A DNA stretch of 64,000 nt from Cytobacillus oceanisediminis (GCF_004366035.1 NZ_SOEE01000008.1:133989-197988), one strand, 5' to 3'. Shown: positions 31,377-41,694, counted from the stretch's first letter. Notes: generated from the sequence alone by a model not told the origin. Made by a program: numbers and translations.

Positions 31377-32987
31377 ATGTTTGAATTACCGTCAGTCAAA
31401 GAAATAATTGAAAGTAATTTAATCTGTCTGAACCAAGTTAATAAGAGCACTTTATCAAGGGTTTATTGGGATGATTCTTTTGCTGCATTAGCTGATGCCT
31501 GCAAGCGCTATGCAGCCGTTGCCGTTGTAAATTCAAGCGGCGAAGTACTTGGCTGCATTACAAATGAACAAATCATTGATTTTTTGCATGATTCCTACAA
31601 TCAATTAAAGGCTTTCTATGAAGCTGTCATCAAAACATCGGATGCTTCAGTCACAGTGATTGATGCTGATGAACGTGTCCGCACATGGACAGAGGGAGCT
31701 GAAAAAATTTTCTCTGTCAAAAAAGATGAGATTGTGGGCAAACCAATTATAGAATTCTTTGAACATCAGAATCTGCAAATATTAGAATCCTTGTACAAAG
31801 GAAAAAGAATCCGGGGAAAGCATCACCAGCCAAGATCTGATCTATTTGTCCTAATAAATTCAAACCCTGTTTACTTTAATGGACGCATTATCGGTGCAGT
31901 TGTATCGGAAACTGATGTGACAAGCCAGGTAGTTCTTAATGAAAAATTATTTAATATGTCGACTGAGGTTCACCGTTTAGAACAGGAGATGGCGAAATAC
32001 AGACCTTCAGACCCCTTTAGATACATTAAAGGGAAAAGCGCTGTAATGGAAAAGACAGTGCAAATGGCGAAAAAGGTGTGCTCTGTCCGATCAACTGTAT
32101 TGATCTTAGGAGAAAGCGGAGTCGGCAAGGAGGTCTTTGCCAAATCCATTCATGAGGCAACTGAAGGATCTGAAGCACCCTTTATTTCAATTAACTGCGG
32201 GGCTATTCCAGCTTCATTATTCGAAAGCGAATTATTTGGCTATGAACGCGGAGCCTTTTCCGGTGCAGACCATAGAGGAAAAAAAGGAAAAATTGGGCTT
32301 GCTAAAGGGGGCACTCTTTTTCTGGATGAAATTGGCGAAATGCCTTTAGAAATGCAGGTCAAGATGCTTCGTGTGCTTCAAGAAAGAAAATATTACAAGG
32401 TTGGCGGTGAAAAAGAAATTGAGGCTGATTTCCGGGTAATTGCTGCAACAAATAGGGATTTAAAAGAATTAATAAAAGAAGGCCAATTCCGGGAGGATTT
32501 ATATTATCGGCTAAATGTTGTCAGTTTAAAAATTCCTCCTTTAAAAGAACGCTGTGAGGATATCGTTGAACTAATTCATTACTTTTTAAATGATTTTTCA
32601 CTTCGCTATCAGCGGCCGATCCATCATTTTTCACAGGAAGTTATGCAAGAGATGCTTCAATATGATTGGCCGGGCAATGTTCGGGAACTTCGTAATGTCG
32701 TTGAACGTCTGGTTGTTTTTGCAACAGATGGAGTCATTCGAAAAGAATATTTGCCATTTCACTCAGTAATGAGCTATTCACCTGCATCTGACACGGACCT
32801 TCCGGAAAATAACATAGAAATGAAAACGGCCATTGTGCCACTTCAGGAGGAAATGGATCAGCACGAAAAGAAGGTGCTCGAAAAAGCATTGGCATTAACT
32901 AAAGGCAACAAATTAGAATGCTCGAGAAAACTGGGAATCACCCGAGCGACCCTTTACAATCGTTTAAAACGTCTTGGCTTAAGCTGA
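31377..32987 (+). CDS. sigma-54-dependent activator with CBS-like and PAS domains
   Basis: 536-residue enhancer-binding protein. Order: an N-terminal CBS-like region (about 15-80), a PAS domain (about 85-200, FYEAVIKTSDASVTVIDADERVRTWTEGAEKIF), the AAA+ ATPase (about 222-450) with Walker A GESGVGKE, Walker B GGTLFLDEIGE and the sigma-contact loop GAFSGA, and a C-terminal Fis-type helix-turn-helix (GNKLECSRKLGITRATLYNRLKRLG). The usual loop sequence is GAFTGA; Ser for Thr is a conservative change. AGGAGG fixes the ATG at 31377. Divergent from the catabolic operon and upstream of the dehydrogenase subunits; it probably senses the substrate and activates both sigma-54 promoters. Confidence 0.93.
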   Translation: MFELPSVKEIIESNLICLNQVNKSTLSRVYWDDSFAALADACKRYAAVAVVNSSGEVLGCITNEQIIDFLHDSYNQLKAFYEAVIKTSDASVTVIDADERVRTWTEGAEKIFSVKKDEIVGKPIIEFFEHQNLQILESLYKGKRIRGKHHQPRSDLFVLINSNPVYFNGRIIGAVVSETDVTSQVVLNEKLFNMSTEVHRLEQEMAKYRPSDPFRYIKGKSAVMEKTVQMAKKVCSVRSTVLILGESGVGKEVFAKSIHEATEGSEAPFISINCGAIPASLFESELFGYERGAFSGADHRGKKGKIGLAKGGTLFLDEIGEMPLEMQVKMLRVLQERKYYKVGGEKEIEADFRVIAATNRDLKELIKEGQFREDLYYRLNVVSLKIPPLKERCEDIVELIHYFLNDFSLRYQRPIHHFSQEVMQEMLQYDWPGNVRELRNVVERLVVFATDGVIRKEYLPFHSVMSYSPASDTDLPENNIEMKTAIVPLQEEMDQHEKKVLEKALALTKGNKLECSRKLGITRATLYNRLKRLGLS

Positions 32988-33009
32988 TTTAAAATACAGG
33001 CTTCAAAGT

Positions 33010-33025
33010 TGGTACGATTTTTGCA
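33010..33025 (+). promoter_or_regulatory. sigma-54 promoter of the dehydrogenase-subunit operon
   Basis: TGGTACGATTTTTGCA: -24 element TGGTAC, five bases, -12 element TTGCA. It lies 22 bases after the activator's stop codon and 39 before the first gene. Confidence 0.87.
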
Positions 33026-33063
33026 TTATATTTTTACATATAACTGAAGAGGAGGATTTCCAA

Positions 33064-33339
33064 ATGAATAACAATGAGGCCCTTGTGATCTGCCGTTGTG
33101 AAGAGGTTACCTATGGGCAGGTTTTTGCAACAGCCAAAGAACATCAATGTACATCCAGGGAGCTGAAGCTTAGAACAAGAGCTGGAATGGGGTTTTGTGG
33201 AGGACGCACTTGCAGGGTCATGGTCGATCGGATTATTGAAAGTATCGTACCTAATACAGGAGAAGGTGAAATTCCTTTAAAATATCAGCCTCCAATTCGC
33301 CCTATAACTTTTGGAACGGCAGGTGAAAAAAATGACTAG
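33064..33339 (+). CDS. BFD-like [2Fe-2S] protein, dehydrogenase subunit
   Basis: 91-residue bacterioferritin-associated-ferredoxin-type domain. Four cysteines in the family spacing bind a 2Fe-2S cluster: CRC near residues 10-12 (VICRCEEVTYGQV) and C-x4-C near 46-51 (GFCGGRTCR). In Pseudomonas HcnB/LhpE-type enzymes this domain is fused to the end of the alpha subunit; here it stands alone. AGAGGAGG precedes the ATG, and its stop overlaps the next gene by eight bases. Predicted role: electron relay between the two FAD subunits. Confidence 0.88.
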   Translation: MNNNEALVICRCEEVTYGQVFATAKEHQCTSRELKLRTRAGMGFCGGRTCRVMVDRIIESIVPNTGEGEIPLKYQPPIRPITFGTAGEKND

Positions 33340-33664
33340 AATTATAGATCATCCGGTTTTAGGCAAATTAAATGATAGAAAAAAGATTCCATTCACTTTT
33401 GATGGAAAAGAATATGAAGCATATGAAAATGAAACAATCGCGGCAGCTCTGCTCGCAAACGGAGTGAGGACACTGCGTGTTCATGAGGAAAGTGGAACAC
33501 CAAGAGGGTTTTATTGCAATATCGGCCACTGTATGGAGTGCCGAGTAAATGTTAATGGGCAGTCCAATATAAGAGCCTGTTTAACTCTTGTAAAGGAAAA
33601 TATGGTTGTTGAAAGAGGAAAACAGCATCCTAATATTGTTAAAAGGATGGTGGAGAATCCATGA
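33332..33664 (+). CDS. ferredoxin-like 2Fe-2S subunit (HcnA/LhpF-like)
   Basis: 110-residue plant-type 2Fe-2S domain (Fer2_4 type): FTFDGKEYEAYENETIAAALLANGV followed by the cluster cysteines in YCNIGHCMECRVNVNGQSNIRACL. This is the small gamma subunit of multi-subunit amino-acid dehydrogenases. Start at 33332 rather than the longer frame, as it overlaps the upstream stop in the usual coupled manner and matches family length. Its stop overlaps the next ATG (ATGA). Confidence 0.87.
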   Translation: MTRIIDHPVLGKLNDRKKIPFTFDGKEYEAYENETIAAALLANGVRTLRVHEESGTPRGFYCNIGHCMECRVNVNGQSNIRACLTLVKENMVVERGKQHPNIVKRMVENP

Positions 33665-34899
33665 TAGATGTAATTGTAATTGGAGCTGGACCAGCCGGCT
33701 TAGCTGGTGCCATAACCTGTGCTGAATATGGCTTACAAGTAACCGTTATTGATGAATTTGTCAGGCCAGGCGGAAGATTAATCGGTCAATTGCACCAGGA
33801 ACCGTCTGGAGAATGGTGGAACGGAATAAAAGAATCATCTCGTATGCACAACGAAGCACAGAAACGATCAGTAGATATCCGCTGCGGCGTTTCTGTATAT
33901 AACCTTGAAAAAGATAAGGATTGCTGGAATGTTCATACTAATATAGGAACACTGATAGCTCCTTATGTGCTGGTAGCAACTGGTGCAGCTGAATTCCCAA
34001 TTCCTGTTCCAGGCTGGACTCTTCCAGGTGTAATGTCCATCGGGGCTGCACAGGTCATGACGAATGTTCATCGTGTTGAGGTTGGCAAAAAAGGCATCAT
34101 CATTGGTGCTAACATTTTAGCATTTGCGATTTTAAACGAGCTCCAAATAGCAGGAATTAATGTGGAACATATTGTGCTGCCAGAAAAGAGTCCGCTTAGC
34201 CAAAGTGCCGGAGAACCAGAGGAAGTCCTGAAGTCACTTCTAAATGCTTCCCATCTTGCCCCGTCCCCAATCCTGCGTTTCGGCAGTCGCTTTATGAAAA
34301 ATAAAGGCTTCCGTAAATTAGGAATGAAATTTTATCCTAAAAGAGGCGTTAAGGTGAATGGAACACCATTGCAGCTTAGAAAAGCAGCACTTGAAATTCT
34401 TGGAAAGGATCAGGTAGAAGGCGTACTCACTGCAGAAATTGATGCGAGTGGAAACGTAATCAAAGGTACGGAAAAAATTTACGAAGCAGATTTCGTGTGT
34501 ATCGCAGGTGGCTTGTATCCGTTAGCAGAGCTTACAGCAGTTGCCGGCTGTCCATTCCAATACGTCCCAGAACTTGGGGGACATGTTCCCCTTCATTCTG
34601 AAAAAATGGAAACCCCGCTCGAAGGATTATTTGTTGCCGGGAACATCACCGGCATTGAAAGCGGAAAAATCGCCATGGCCCAAGGAACAACAGCAGGTAT
34701 TTCGATCGCTAAACACGCAGGAAAAGGCAGCACTGACATCAACAAGAAGCTTGATCAGGCATTGAAAAACGTTCATACTGTCCGTCAAAACGCTGCCATC
34801 CAATTCAACCCTGAAATTGCAAACGGCCGGAGGAGAATCTATGAACTTTGGAACGATCTTTATGGGAAAAGGCAGGACTCTTTACAGGAAATTGGATAA
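33661..34899 (+). CDS. FAD/NAD(P)-binding dehydrogenase alpha subunit (HcnB/LhpE-like)
   Basis: 412 residues. N-terminal FAD site VIVIGAGPAGLAGAITCAEYGLQVTVIDE, a second nucleotide-binding motif around GKKGIIIGANILAFAILNEL, and the C-terminal FVAGNITGIESGKIAMAQGTTAGISIA. This is the pyridine-nucleotide-disulfide-type alpha subunit of opine, cyanide-forming and D-hydroxyproline dehydrogenases. It lacks the C-terminal BFD domain of the Pseudomonas homologue, which is instead the separate gene at 33064. Start overlaps the gamma gene by four bases. It converges on hisIE. Confidence 0.88.
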   Translation: MIDVIVIGAGPAGLAGAITCAEYGLQVTVIDEFVRPGGRLIGQLHQEPSGEWWNGIKESSRMHNEAQKRSVDIRCGVSVYNLEKDKDCWNVHTNIGTLIAPYVLVATGAAEFPIPVPGWTLPGVMSIGAAQVMTNVHRVEVGKKGIIIGANILAFAILNELQIAGINVEHIVLPEKSPLSQSAGEPEEVLKSLLNASHLAPSPILRFGSRFMKNKGFRKLGMKFYPKRGVKVNGTPLQLRKAALEILGKDQVEGVLTAEIDASGNVIKGTEKIYEADFVCIAGGLYPLAELTAVAGCPFQYVPELGGHVPLHSEKMETPLEGLFVAGNITGIESGKIAMAQGTTAGISIAKHAGKGSTDINKKLDQALKNVHTVRQNAAIQFNPEIANGRRRIYELWNDLYGKRQDSLQEIG

Positions 34900-34928
34900 T
34901 ATGATGCTGATCCACAAGCAAATTTTCG

Positions 34929-34962
34929 TAAAAAAACCGCCCTCCCTATTCGGAGGCCGGTT
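34929..34962 (-). terminator. his operon terminator
   Basis: Minus strand stem ACCGGCCTCC / GGGAGGGCGGT around a GAATA loop, followed by a run of T. It includes the hisIE stop codon. Confidence 0.85.
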
Positions 34963-35590
34963 CATTTTTCTTTTCATGCCGTTTATTAAGTACTTTCAAG
35001 ACTTCGCTAAAAGGCAGTTCCTGCTCCCGCAGCAGCACCATCAAATGATAAATCAGGTCGGCCGCTTCCCATTTCAGTTCGTCCTTGTCACGGTTTTTCG
35101 CAGCGATGATGACTTCTGCGGATTCTTCGCCGACCTTCTTCAGGATTTTATCCACACCTTTTTCAAAAAGATACGTCGTGTACGCTCCTTCAGGGCGTGT
35201 CTGTTCGCGTTCTTCAATGACTTTTTCAAGTGTATAAAGGATTTCGTAGTCAGATAAGCCGCCTGACTCTTCCCCGTATACTCTTTCCTCAAAGCAGCTG
35301 AATGTTCCATTGTGGCAGGCAGGACCTGCTGGTTCAACCAGAACCACAATGGCATCCTGGTCACAGTCAAGCTTCATTTCAACAATTTTCTGTGTGTTAC
35401 CGCTTGTTGCCCCTTTGTGCCATAGCTCTTTGCGGGAACGGCTGAAAAACCAGGTCTCACCTGTTTCCGCCGATTTTAAAAGGGATTCCCGATTCATATA
35501 AGCTAACGTTAATACTTCTTTTGTTTTCATATCTTGCACTATTGCAGGGATCAGTCCCTTTTCATCGAACTTTACACTTTCAATATTCAT
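34946..35590 (-). CDS. hisIE: bifunctional phosphoribosyl-AMP cyclohydrolase / phosphoribosyl-ATP diphosphatase
   Basis: 214 residues joining the second and third steps of histidine synthesis. HisI part (about 1-110): [31 protein letters not shown] with the Zn-binding region, CHNGTFSCF. HisE part (about 115-205): [26 protein letters not shown] and [13 protein letters not shown], an all-helical diphosphatase. Last gene of the operon; it overlaps hisF by four bases. Confidence 0.97.
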   Translation of the reverse strand: MNIESVKFDEKGLIPAIVQDMKTKEVLTLAYMNRESLLKSAETGETWFFSRSRKELWHKGATSGNTQKIVEMKLDCDQDAIVVLVEPAGPACHNGTFSCFEERVYGEESGGLSDYEILYTLEKVIEEREQTRPEGAYTTYLFEKGVDKILKKVGEESAEVIIAAKNRDKDELKWEAADLIYHLMVLLREQELPFSEVLKVLNKRHEKKNEPASE

Positions 35591-36345
35591 CGGACAACCA
35601 CCCCTTTTTCCTCAATATATGACTTCACTTCAGCAACAGACGTTTCTTTATAGTGAAAAATCGATGCAGCCAATGCGGCATCCGCTTTTCCATCGATAAA
35701 TGCTTCAGCAAAGTGATCAGCATTTCCCGCACCTCCTGAAGCAATAACCGGAATCGAAACTGCCTCGCTGACTGCTTTTGTCAGCTTGATATCAAAGCCT
35801 TTCTTCTCACCGTCAGAGTCCATGCTTGTCAGTAAAATTTCTCCAGCCCCGCGCTCCGCTGCTTCCTGGGCCCAAGCGATGACCTCAAGATCAGTCGGTG
35901 TCCGTCCGCCATGTGTGTGCACGCGCCAAGAACCAAGCTCTTCATCGTATTTTGCATCAATCGCAACAACGATGCACTGTGATCCGAAGAAATTTGCCCC
36001 TTCTGTAATTAGACCAGGATTGTTTACGGCAGCTGTATTGAGAGAAACCTTATCAGCCCCTGCCCGCAAAATTCGTTTCATATCTTCCAGTGCGTTTATC
36101 CCGCCGCCGACTGTAAATGGAATGGCCAGCTCAGACGCAACAGCCTTAACAACCTCAACCATTGTTTTCCGGCCTTCATGTGAAGCTGAGATATCAAGGA
36201 AGACCAGCTCGTCAGCTCCCTGCCCATCATAAAAGCGGGCAAGCTCAACCGGGTCACCTGCATCACGCAGCTGCACGAATTGCACCCCTTTTACCACACG
36301 GCCGTCTTTTACATCCAGACAGGGAACGATGCGTTTCGTCAGCAT
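35587..36345 (-). CDS. hisF: imidazole glycerol phosphate synthase, cyclase subunit
   Basis: 252-residue TIM barrel that, with HisH, makes imidazole glycerol phosphate and AICAR. Catalytic aspartates lie in [13 protein letters not shown] (near residue 11) and [11 protein letters not shown] (near 130); phosphate loops VGGGINA and ASGGAGN are present. Overlaps hisA by seven bases. Confidence 0.97.
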   Translation of the reverse strand: MLTKRIVPCLDVKDGRVVKGVQFVQLRDAGDPVELARFYDGQGADELVFLDISASHEGRKTMVEVVKAVASELAIPFTVGGGINALEDMKRILRAGADKVSLNTAAVNNPGLITEGANFFGSQCIVVAIDAKYDEELGSWRVHTHGGRTPTDLEVIAWAQEAAERGAGEILLTSMDSDGEKKGFDIKLTKAVSEAVSIPVIASGGAGNADHFAEAFIDGKADAALAASIFHYKETSVAEVKSYIEEKGVVVR

Positions 36346-37076
36346 GATTCCTTCACCTCTTTCAGAGCTTCCGCCACGGTAAACCGGCCTTCATAAATGG
36401 CCTTTCCGACGATGGCGCCAGCAACACCTTCAGAAGCATACTCCCTCAGCTTCGCCAAATCAGCCAGCTGGCTGACGCCGCCAGATGCAATAACACTTTT
36501 CCCGGTATCCCCTGCAAGCAGACGAACCGCTTCAATATTTGGCCCCGATAGCATTCCGTCTGTTGCGATATCTGTAAAAATAAATGTTTCCGCACCTGCG
36601 TCGGCAAATCGCCTGCCTAAGTCAACTGCCTTCAATTCAGACGTTTCCAGCCAGCCATGTGTGGCCACAAAGCCATTTTTCGCATCAAGGCCGACTGCAA
36701 TGGCTTTGCCGTATTTGCGGATCATTTCAATAGCAAACTCAGGATTGGAGACAGCGATACTTCCAATGATTACGCGTGTTACACCATTATCCAGGTAATG
36801 CAGGATGTCTTCTTCCGTACGGATCCCCCCGCCGATCTGGACGGAGACGCTAAGCTCGCGGGCAGCCTGGATGACATATTGATCATTAACCCGCTTCCCA
36901 TCCTTTGCTCCGTCTAGATCTACCATATGAATCCAGTCTGCTCCTTCATCAGCAAACTTTTTGGCCATATCAAAAGGAGAGTCGCCATACACCGTTTCCT
37001 TATCGTAATCCCCCTGCAGCAGCCGGACGCACTTGCCGCCTCTCATATCGATTGCCGGATAGATCGTAAAACTCAT
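36339..37076 (-). CDS. hisA: ProFAR isomerase
   Basis: 245-residue TIM barrel that isomerises ProFAR to [22 protein letters not shown] holds the first catalytic aspartate, [15 protein letters not shown] the second, with [11 protein letters not shown] and ASGGVS as phosphate-binding turns. Overlaps hisH by four bases and hisF by seven. Confidence 0.97.
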   Translation of the reverse strand: MSFTIYPAIDMRGGKCVRLLQGDYDKETVYGDSPFDMAKKFADEGADWIHMVDLDGAKDGKRVNDQYVIQAARELSVSVQIGGGIRTEEDILHYLDNGVTRVIIGSIAVSNPEFAIEMIRKYGKAIAVGLDAKNGFVATHGWLETSELKAVDLGRRFADAGAETFIFTDIATDGMLSGPNIEAVRLLAGDTGKSVIASGGVSQLADLAKLREYASEGVAGAIVGKAIYEGRFTVAEALKEVKESC

Positions 37077-37711
37077 TTCACAGACATCCTTTCTTCAACC
37101 AGCTCGGTAAAATTGCGTAAAAGCGCCATGCCGAGCGAACTGCTTTTTTCAGGGTGGAACTGCATGCCGAACACATTACCCCTTCCAACAACTGCCGGCA
37201 CTTCTACCTCATACATACTTCTGCTGATAACTACTTCTCTATCTTCTGTATCTACAAAGTAGGAGTGAACGAAATAGACATAATCTTCATCAAGCCCTTT
37301 TAAAATCGGCGAACCCTGTAAGAATTCGAGACGGTTCCAGCCCATATGCGGAACTTTATACGTTTCGCCTTCTGCTGTCGCACCGGGAAAACGCCTTACA
37401 TGGCCGGGGAGAAGCTGAAGGCCTTCCGTCATGCCATTCTCTTCGCTATCTTCAAATAAAAGCTGCATGCCAAGGCAAATGCCAAGGAGCGGCTTGCCTG
37501 TATCAGCAAACTCCTTTACCAGATTTGCCAGACCTGTAGAATTTAAGATGGTCATGGCATCTTTGAAAGAGCCGACACCCGGCAGAATCAAGGCGTCTGC
37601 TTTCAGGAGCTCGTCTTTATTTTCAGAAAGGAAATAAGGAACCTCCAACCGTTCAAGTGCTTTACTGACGCTGAACAAATTCCCCATTCCGTAATCGATG
37701 ATGCCGATCAT
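37073..37711 (-). CDS. hisH: imidazole glycerol phosphate synthase, glutamine amidotransferase subunit
   Basis: 212-residue class I glutaminase that feeds ammonia to HisF. Nucleophile cysteine in [15 protein letters not shown], oxyanion PGVGSF, and the His-Glu pair in [10 protein letters not shown]. Stop abuts hisA with ATGA overlap; it begins right after hisB. Confidence 0.97.
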   Translation of the reverse strand: MIGIIDYGMGNLFSVSKALERLEVPYFLSENKDELLKADALILPGVGSFKDAMTILNSTGLANLVKEFADTGKPLLGICLGMQLLFEDSEENGMTEGLQLLPGHVRRFPGATAEGETYKVPHMGWNRLEFLQGSPILKGLDEDYVYFVHSYFVDTEDREVVISRSMYEVEVPAVVGRGNVFGMQFHPEKSSSLGMALLRNFTELVEERMSVK

Positions 37712-38299
37712 TTACAACATCCCTTTCGTTGATGGAACTCCCTTAATCCTTGGGTCAATCGTTGTTGCCTCATCAAGCGCACGAGCGAGTGCTTTGAAAA
37801 TCGCTTCGATTATGTGGTGTGTATTCTGTCCATAGTGAACGATGACATGCAGGTTCATTCTTGCTTCAAGCGCGAGCTTCCAAAGGAACTCATGAACAAG
37901 CTCGGTATCAAATGTACCGACTTTTTGGCTCGGGAACTCAGCGCGCATCTCCAAGTGAGGGCGATTGCTGAGGTCAACTGCAACTTGGGCCAATGCTTCG
38001 TCCATCGGAACGAAAGCATTTCCATAGCGCTTAATGCCTTTCTTATCACCTAAAGCGTCCTTCAGCACCTGGCCTAAGCAGATGCCAATGTCCTCTGTTG
38101 TGTGGTGGTCATCCACATCTGTATCGCCATTTGCAACGATGTTCATGTCAAATTGTCCGTGCTTGGCAAACAAGTCCAGCATATGCGTCATAAAAGGCAC
38201 GCCTGTTTCCAGATCGCTTTTGCCTTCGCCGTCTATATTTAAGGATAGAGTGATATTCGTTTCATTGGTTTTACGTGAAATTTCAGCAGTTCTGGCCAT
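37712..38299 (-). CDS. hisB: imidazoleglycerol-phosphate dehydratase
   Basis: 195-residue manganese enzyme. The two metal-binding [10 protein letters not shown] and [15 protein letters not shown] motifs and [12 protein letters not shown] are all visible. Monofunctional, without the phosphatase domain of enterobacterial HisB, as usual in bacilli. Confidence 0.97.
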   Translation of the reverse strand: MARTAEISRKTNETNITLSLNIDGEGKSDLETGVPFMTHMLDLFAKHGQFDMNIVANGDTDVDDHHTTEDIGICLGQVLKDALGDKKGIKRYGNAFVPMDEALAQVAVDLSNRPHLEMRAEFPSQKVGTFDTELVHEFLWKLALEARMNLHVIVHYGQNTHHIIEAIFKALARALDEATTIDPRIKGVPSTKGML

Positions 38300-38314
38300 G
38301 ATTATTCCTCCAGC

Positions 38315-39586
38315 TTATTTTCTTAGTCTTGTTTCAATGGATCTGGCATGGGCTTCAAGGCCTTCCATACGCGCGAAGGCCGCTATTTTTTCGCCATTAT
38401 CCTTTAATGCTTTTTCACTGTATAAAAGAATGCTTGATTTCTTTTGAAAATCCTCCACATTAAGCGGACTTGAGAAACGGGCCGTTCCGTTTGTCGGAAG
38501 GACGTGATTCGGGCCGGCAAAATAGTCACCGACCGGTTCAGGGCTAAATCTCCCGAGGAAGATTGCTCCGGCGTGACGAATCCGTCCGAGAAGCTCCATC
38601 GGATTTTCCGTTAAAATCTCCAGATGCTCAGGAGCCAGACTATTCACCGTTTCAATAGCTTCATCCATGTTTTCTGCTACATAGACCGCACCATAGTTTT
38701 CGATTGATTGAAAAGCAATTTCCTGCCTTGGCAGCTCAGCCAGCTGGCGGTCAACTTCTGCTGAGACCTGTTCTGCAAGCGCGTATGATGTTGTCACAAG
38801 GACTGCACTTGCCATCGGGTCGTGTTCGGCCTGTGATAAAAGATCTGAAGCCACTTCATCCGCGTGTGCCGTATTATCGGCTAAAATCGCAATCTCACTG
38901 GGGCCTGCGATCATATCAATATCAACATCCCCGAAAACTTCACGCTTGGCAAGAGCGACAAAGATATTTCCGGGACCTGTAATTTTATCAACAGGAGCTA
39001 TGGTTTCCGTTCCATATGCAAGAGCGGCAATTGCCTGGGAACCGCCTGCTTTATAAATTTCTTCAGCCCCTGCAATTTTGGCCGCAGCAAGGACCGCAGG
39101 AGGCAGCTTTCCAGTCTTTTTATCGGGAGGAGAGGTGATGACAATCCGTTTGACCCCCGCAACCTTTGCCGGGATTACATTCATAAGGACTGATGATGGA
39201 TAGGCAGCCGTACCGCCTGGGACATACAGGCCGACTGAATCAAGCGGTGTGATCTTTTGGCCAAGCACTGTGCCATTTTCTTCTGTTGTCATCCAGGAAG
39301 GACGCAGCTGCTTTTCATGAAAAGACCGGATATTATCGGCAGCTTCTTTAATGATCTCAAGGATTTTTCCATCCACTTGACCCAAAGCTTCTTCTATTTC
39401 AGCCTGCGATACCTTGAAATCATCCAGGGATATGCCATCATATTTTTCAGTGTAATCTTTTAATGCCTGATCTCCGTTTTGGCGGACTGATTCAATAATA
39501 TCTTTCACAATCGCCCGCTGTTGTTCTGTTCCGTTATCAACAGACCGTTTAATTGAAATCTGGTCATTTACTTTTAAAATTTTCAT
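38315..39586 (-). CDS. hisD: histidinol dehydrogenase
   Basis: 423-residue zinc enzyme that oxidises histidinol to histidine in two NAD-dependent steps. Seen: [41 protein letters not shown], the conserved [21 protein letters not shown] with a zinc ligand and the catalytic EHLEI and NHVLPT segments. Length is typical. Confidence 0.97.
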   Translation of the reverse strand: MKILKVNDQISIKRSVDNGTEQQRAIVKDIIESVRQNGDQALKDYTEKYDGISLDDFKVSQAEIEEALGQVDGKILEIIKEAADNIRSFHEKQLRPSWMTTEENGTVLGQKITPLDSVGLYVPGGTAAYPSSVLMNVIPAKVAGVKRIVITSPPDKKTGKLPPAVLAAAKIAGAEEIYKAGGSQAIAALAYGTETIAPVDKITGPGNIFVALAKREVFGDVDIDMIAGPSEIAILADNTAHADEVASDLLSQAEHDPMASAVLVTTSYALAEQVSAEVDRQLAELPRQEIAFQSIENYGAVYVAENMDEAIETVNSLAPEHLEILTENPMELLGRIRHAGAIFLGRFSPEPVGDYFAGPNHVLPTNGTARFSSPLNVEDFQKKSSILLYSEKALKDNGEKIAAFARMEGLEAHARSIETRLRK

Positions 39587-39601
39587 AGACCTCTACATCC
39601 T

Positions 39602-40246
39602 TTAAGAACGAATTTCTTCTCCAGCTATTACTTCCGTAAGACGTCCAACCAGCTCGCTTATGCGTTCATCCTTCATGCGGTAGCTGACAGGATTGACAAT
39701 CAATCTTGAAGTGATGCCGACGATGGTTTCATATTCAACGAGCCCGTTCTCTTTTAGCGTTCGGCCGGTTGATACGATGTCCACGATCCGGTCTGCTAGC
39801 CCGATCATAGGCGCAAGCTCTATGGATCCGTTCAATTTAATGATTTCCACCTGTTCCCCCTGCTCGCGGAAATACGCTGCCGCAATCTGCGGATACTTTG
39901 TAGCAATTTTAGGAGCAACATCATTCAGCCTGGTATTTGGCAGTCCTGCAACAGCGAGATAGCATGCGCTGATTTTTAAATCAAGAAGCTCATAAACATC
40001 TCGCTCTTCTTCAAGCATTACGTCTTTCCCGGCAATCCCAAGGTCTGCTACACCATGTTCTACATAGGTTGGCACATCCATCGGCTTTGCAAGGATAAAG
40101 CGGAAATTCTCTTCCGGAACATCTATAATCAATTTACGTGAATCATCAAATTCCGGCGGCAATTGAAAGCCTGCCTGGCGGAGCAATTCAGCTGCTTCTT
40201 CAAAAATGCGGCCCTTTGGCATCGCAATCGTTAAAACATCACTCAT
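39602..40246 (-). CDS. hisG: ATP phosphoribosyltransferase, short form catalytic subunit
   Basis: 214 residues, the short HisG type that lacks the C-terminal regulatory domain and needs His[20 protein letters not shown] opens the protein and [14 protein letters not shown] is the PRPP-binding loop. HisZ is the gene immediately upstream with a four-base overlap, which agrees. Confidence 0.97.
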   Translation of the reverse strand: MSDVLTIAMPKGRIFEEAAELLRQAGFQLPPEFDDSRKLIIDVPEENFRFILAKPMDVPTYVEHGVADLGIAGKDVMLEEERDVYELLDLKISACYLAVAGLPNTRLNDVAPKIATKYPQIAAAYFREQGEQVEIIKLNGSIELAPMIGLADRIVDIVSTGRTLKENGLVEYETIVGITSRLIVNPVSYRMKDERISELVGRLTEVIAGEEIRS

Positions 40247-41427
40247 TTTATGGTCTCCTTTCCAGCTTTTCCGACTAAAAAGGTAATATCCTCATAGCTG
40301 CTGGTGCAGGCATCGATGTCCTTGACACCGCTAATATCCTGCAGAACCACTTTCTTTCCGGCAGAACGTTCTTTCTTCGCAAAATCGAATGCCTCTTTGC
40401 GGCGTTCCGGGCTGTATAAAACGCAGTACACAGGTTCAGCCGCATTGCTGTCTTCCAGAGCTTCCAGCAGGCGGTCCATTCTGATGGCAAAGCCGGTTGC
40501 TCCCGTATCTTTTCCGAACTTTTGGAGCAGCAAATCATAGCGGCCGCCATTTCCGATCGGGAAACCAACATTTCCTGCATATACTTCAAAAAGAATTCCC
40601 GTGTAGTAGCTCATATGGCTGACGAGCGTTAAATCAAATTTAACTGTGCCTTCCTGGCCGTAGTCCTGCATAATGCCCCAAAGCTGTTCGAGCTCGGCCA
40701 ATGCTTTTTTTCCTGTGCCGTTTTCCAGAAGGCCATAAGCAATCTCAATGACTTCTTCCCCGCCTCTTAATTTTAGGAAATCGAGAAGCCTTTGTTTATC
40801 AATGGATGAAAGAGCCAGGCTCTTTACATGTTCCCTGTACCCGACATAATTTTTCTCATATAAAAATCTTGTCAGGTTTTCCACTCTTTCTTCCGTTCCT
40901 AAAATCTGCTGGAAGAAATCCCGGACAAAGCCGATATGGCCGGCTGAAAGCTGGAAATTCTGAAGCCCAGCTTCTTTTAGAGCAGAGATCATCATCGCCA
41001 TCCCTTCGCCATCCGCACTGATCGTATGGTCACCAATGCATTCAACCCCGATCTGCTCAAATTCAGCCGGCCTGCCGCCCTCCCGCTGCTGAGCGCGGTA
41101 TACATTGGCAGAATAGGCAAGCCTGATCGGCAGATCGTCTTTTAAAAGACGGGATGCAGCCACCCTTGCGATCGGCGCTGTCATATCCGGACGCAGCACA
41201 AGGGTGTGGCCCTGCTGATCAAGCAGCTTGAACAGCTGCTGATCAAGTATTGCTGACGCCGCTCCAACTGTTTCGTAATATTCGAGTGCAGGCGTTTCGA
41301 TAAACTGATAGCCCCAGCGTTTCATTTCCCCCTGGATGGAAGACCGGACTGCTGCCTTTCTTTCATACAAATCAGGTAATGTATCTCTCATGCCTAACGG
41401 CTTTTCAAACATAAATAATCGGCTCAA
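40243..41427 (-). CDS. hisZ: ATP phosphoribosyltransferase regulatory subunit HisZ
   Basis: 394-residue class II histidyl-tRNA synthetase-like protein without synthetase function that makes short HisG active and histidine-sensitive. Motif 2-like [15 protein letters not shown] and [24 protein letters not shown], and the [12 protein letters not shown] motif, are visible. A TTG start at 41427 has GAGGTGAA at good distance; the ATG five codons later has none. First gene of the his operon. Confidence 0.93.
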   Translation of the reverse strand: MSRLFMFEKPLGMRDTLPDLYERKAAVRSSIQGEMKRWGYQFIETPALEYYETVGAASAILDQQLFKLLDQQGHTLVLRPDMTAPIARVAASRLLKDDLPIRLAYSANVYRAQQREGGRPAEFEQIGVECIGDHTISADGEGMAMMISALKEAGLQNFQLSAGHIGFVRDFFQQILGTEERVENLTRFLYEKNYVGYREHVKSLALSSIDKQRLLDFLKLRGGEEVIEIAYGLLENGTGKKALAELEQLWGIMQDYGQEGTVKFDLTLVSHMSYYTGILFEVYAGNVGFPIGNGGRYDLLLQKFGKDTGATGFAIRMDRLLEALEDSNAAEPVYCVLYSPERRKEAFDFAKKERSAGKKVVLQDISGVKDIDACTSSYEDITFLVGKAGKETIK

Positions 41428-41502
41428 AAGTATTCACCTCTATGACTTAAAAATTCCGAATCCTTTAGTTCGCTAATATGGTAGCAAATTGAAGTTATAT
41501 GT

Positions 41503-41531
41503 AGTTTAACGTGCAAACTCCATGCCGTCAA
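41503..41531 (-). promoter_or_regulatory. his operon promoter
   Basis: Minus strand: -35 TTGACG (41531-41526), 17-base spacer, -10 TAAACT (41508-41503). The leader to hisZ is only about 70 nt, too short for a T-box. Confidence 0.7.
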
Positions 41532-41539
41532 CCAAAAGG

Positions 41540-41586
41540 AGCAGAAAAATAAAAAAGACTCCCTTTTTTAAAAAGGAGCTTTCTTA
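41540..41586 (-). terminator. second terminator ahead of the his operon
   Basis: Minus strand AAAGCTCCTTTTT / AAAAAGGGAGTCTTT followed by TTTATTTTT; insulates the his promoter from the yvoF unit together with the hairpin at 41695. Confidence 0.7.
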
Positions 41587-41694
41587 TAGTCTGTACTTTT
41601 TTGGAAATGTTATTTAAGTTAAGGACTTTCATCTAAAAATATCTAGGATCTCTTGTTTTTAATCCAGCATGTTTCGAAATATATCTAACATCTC

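Noticed and set aside
41428-41531. T-box or histidine attenuator ahead of hisZ
   Set aside because: The leader from the promoter is only about 70 nt, with no T-box sequence or antiterminator.
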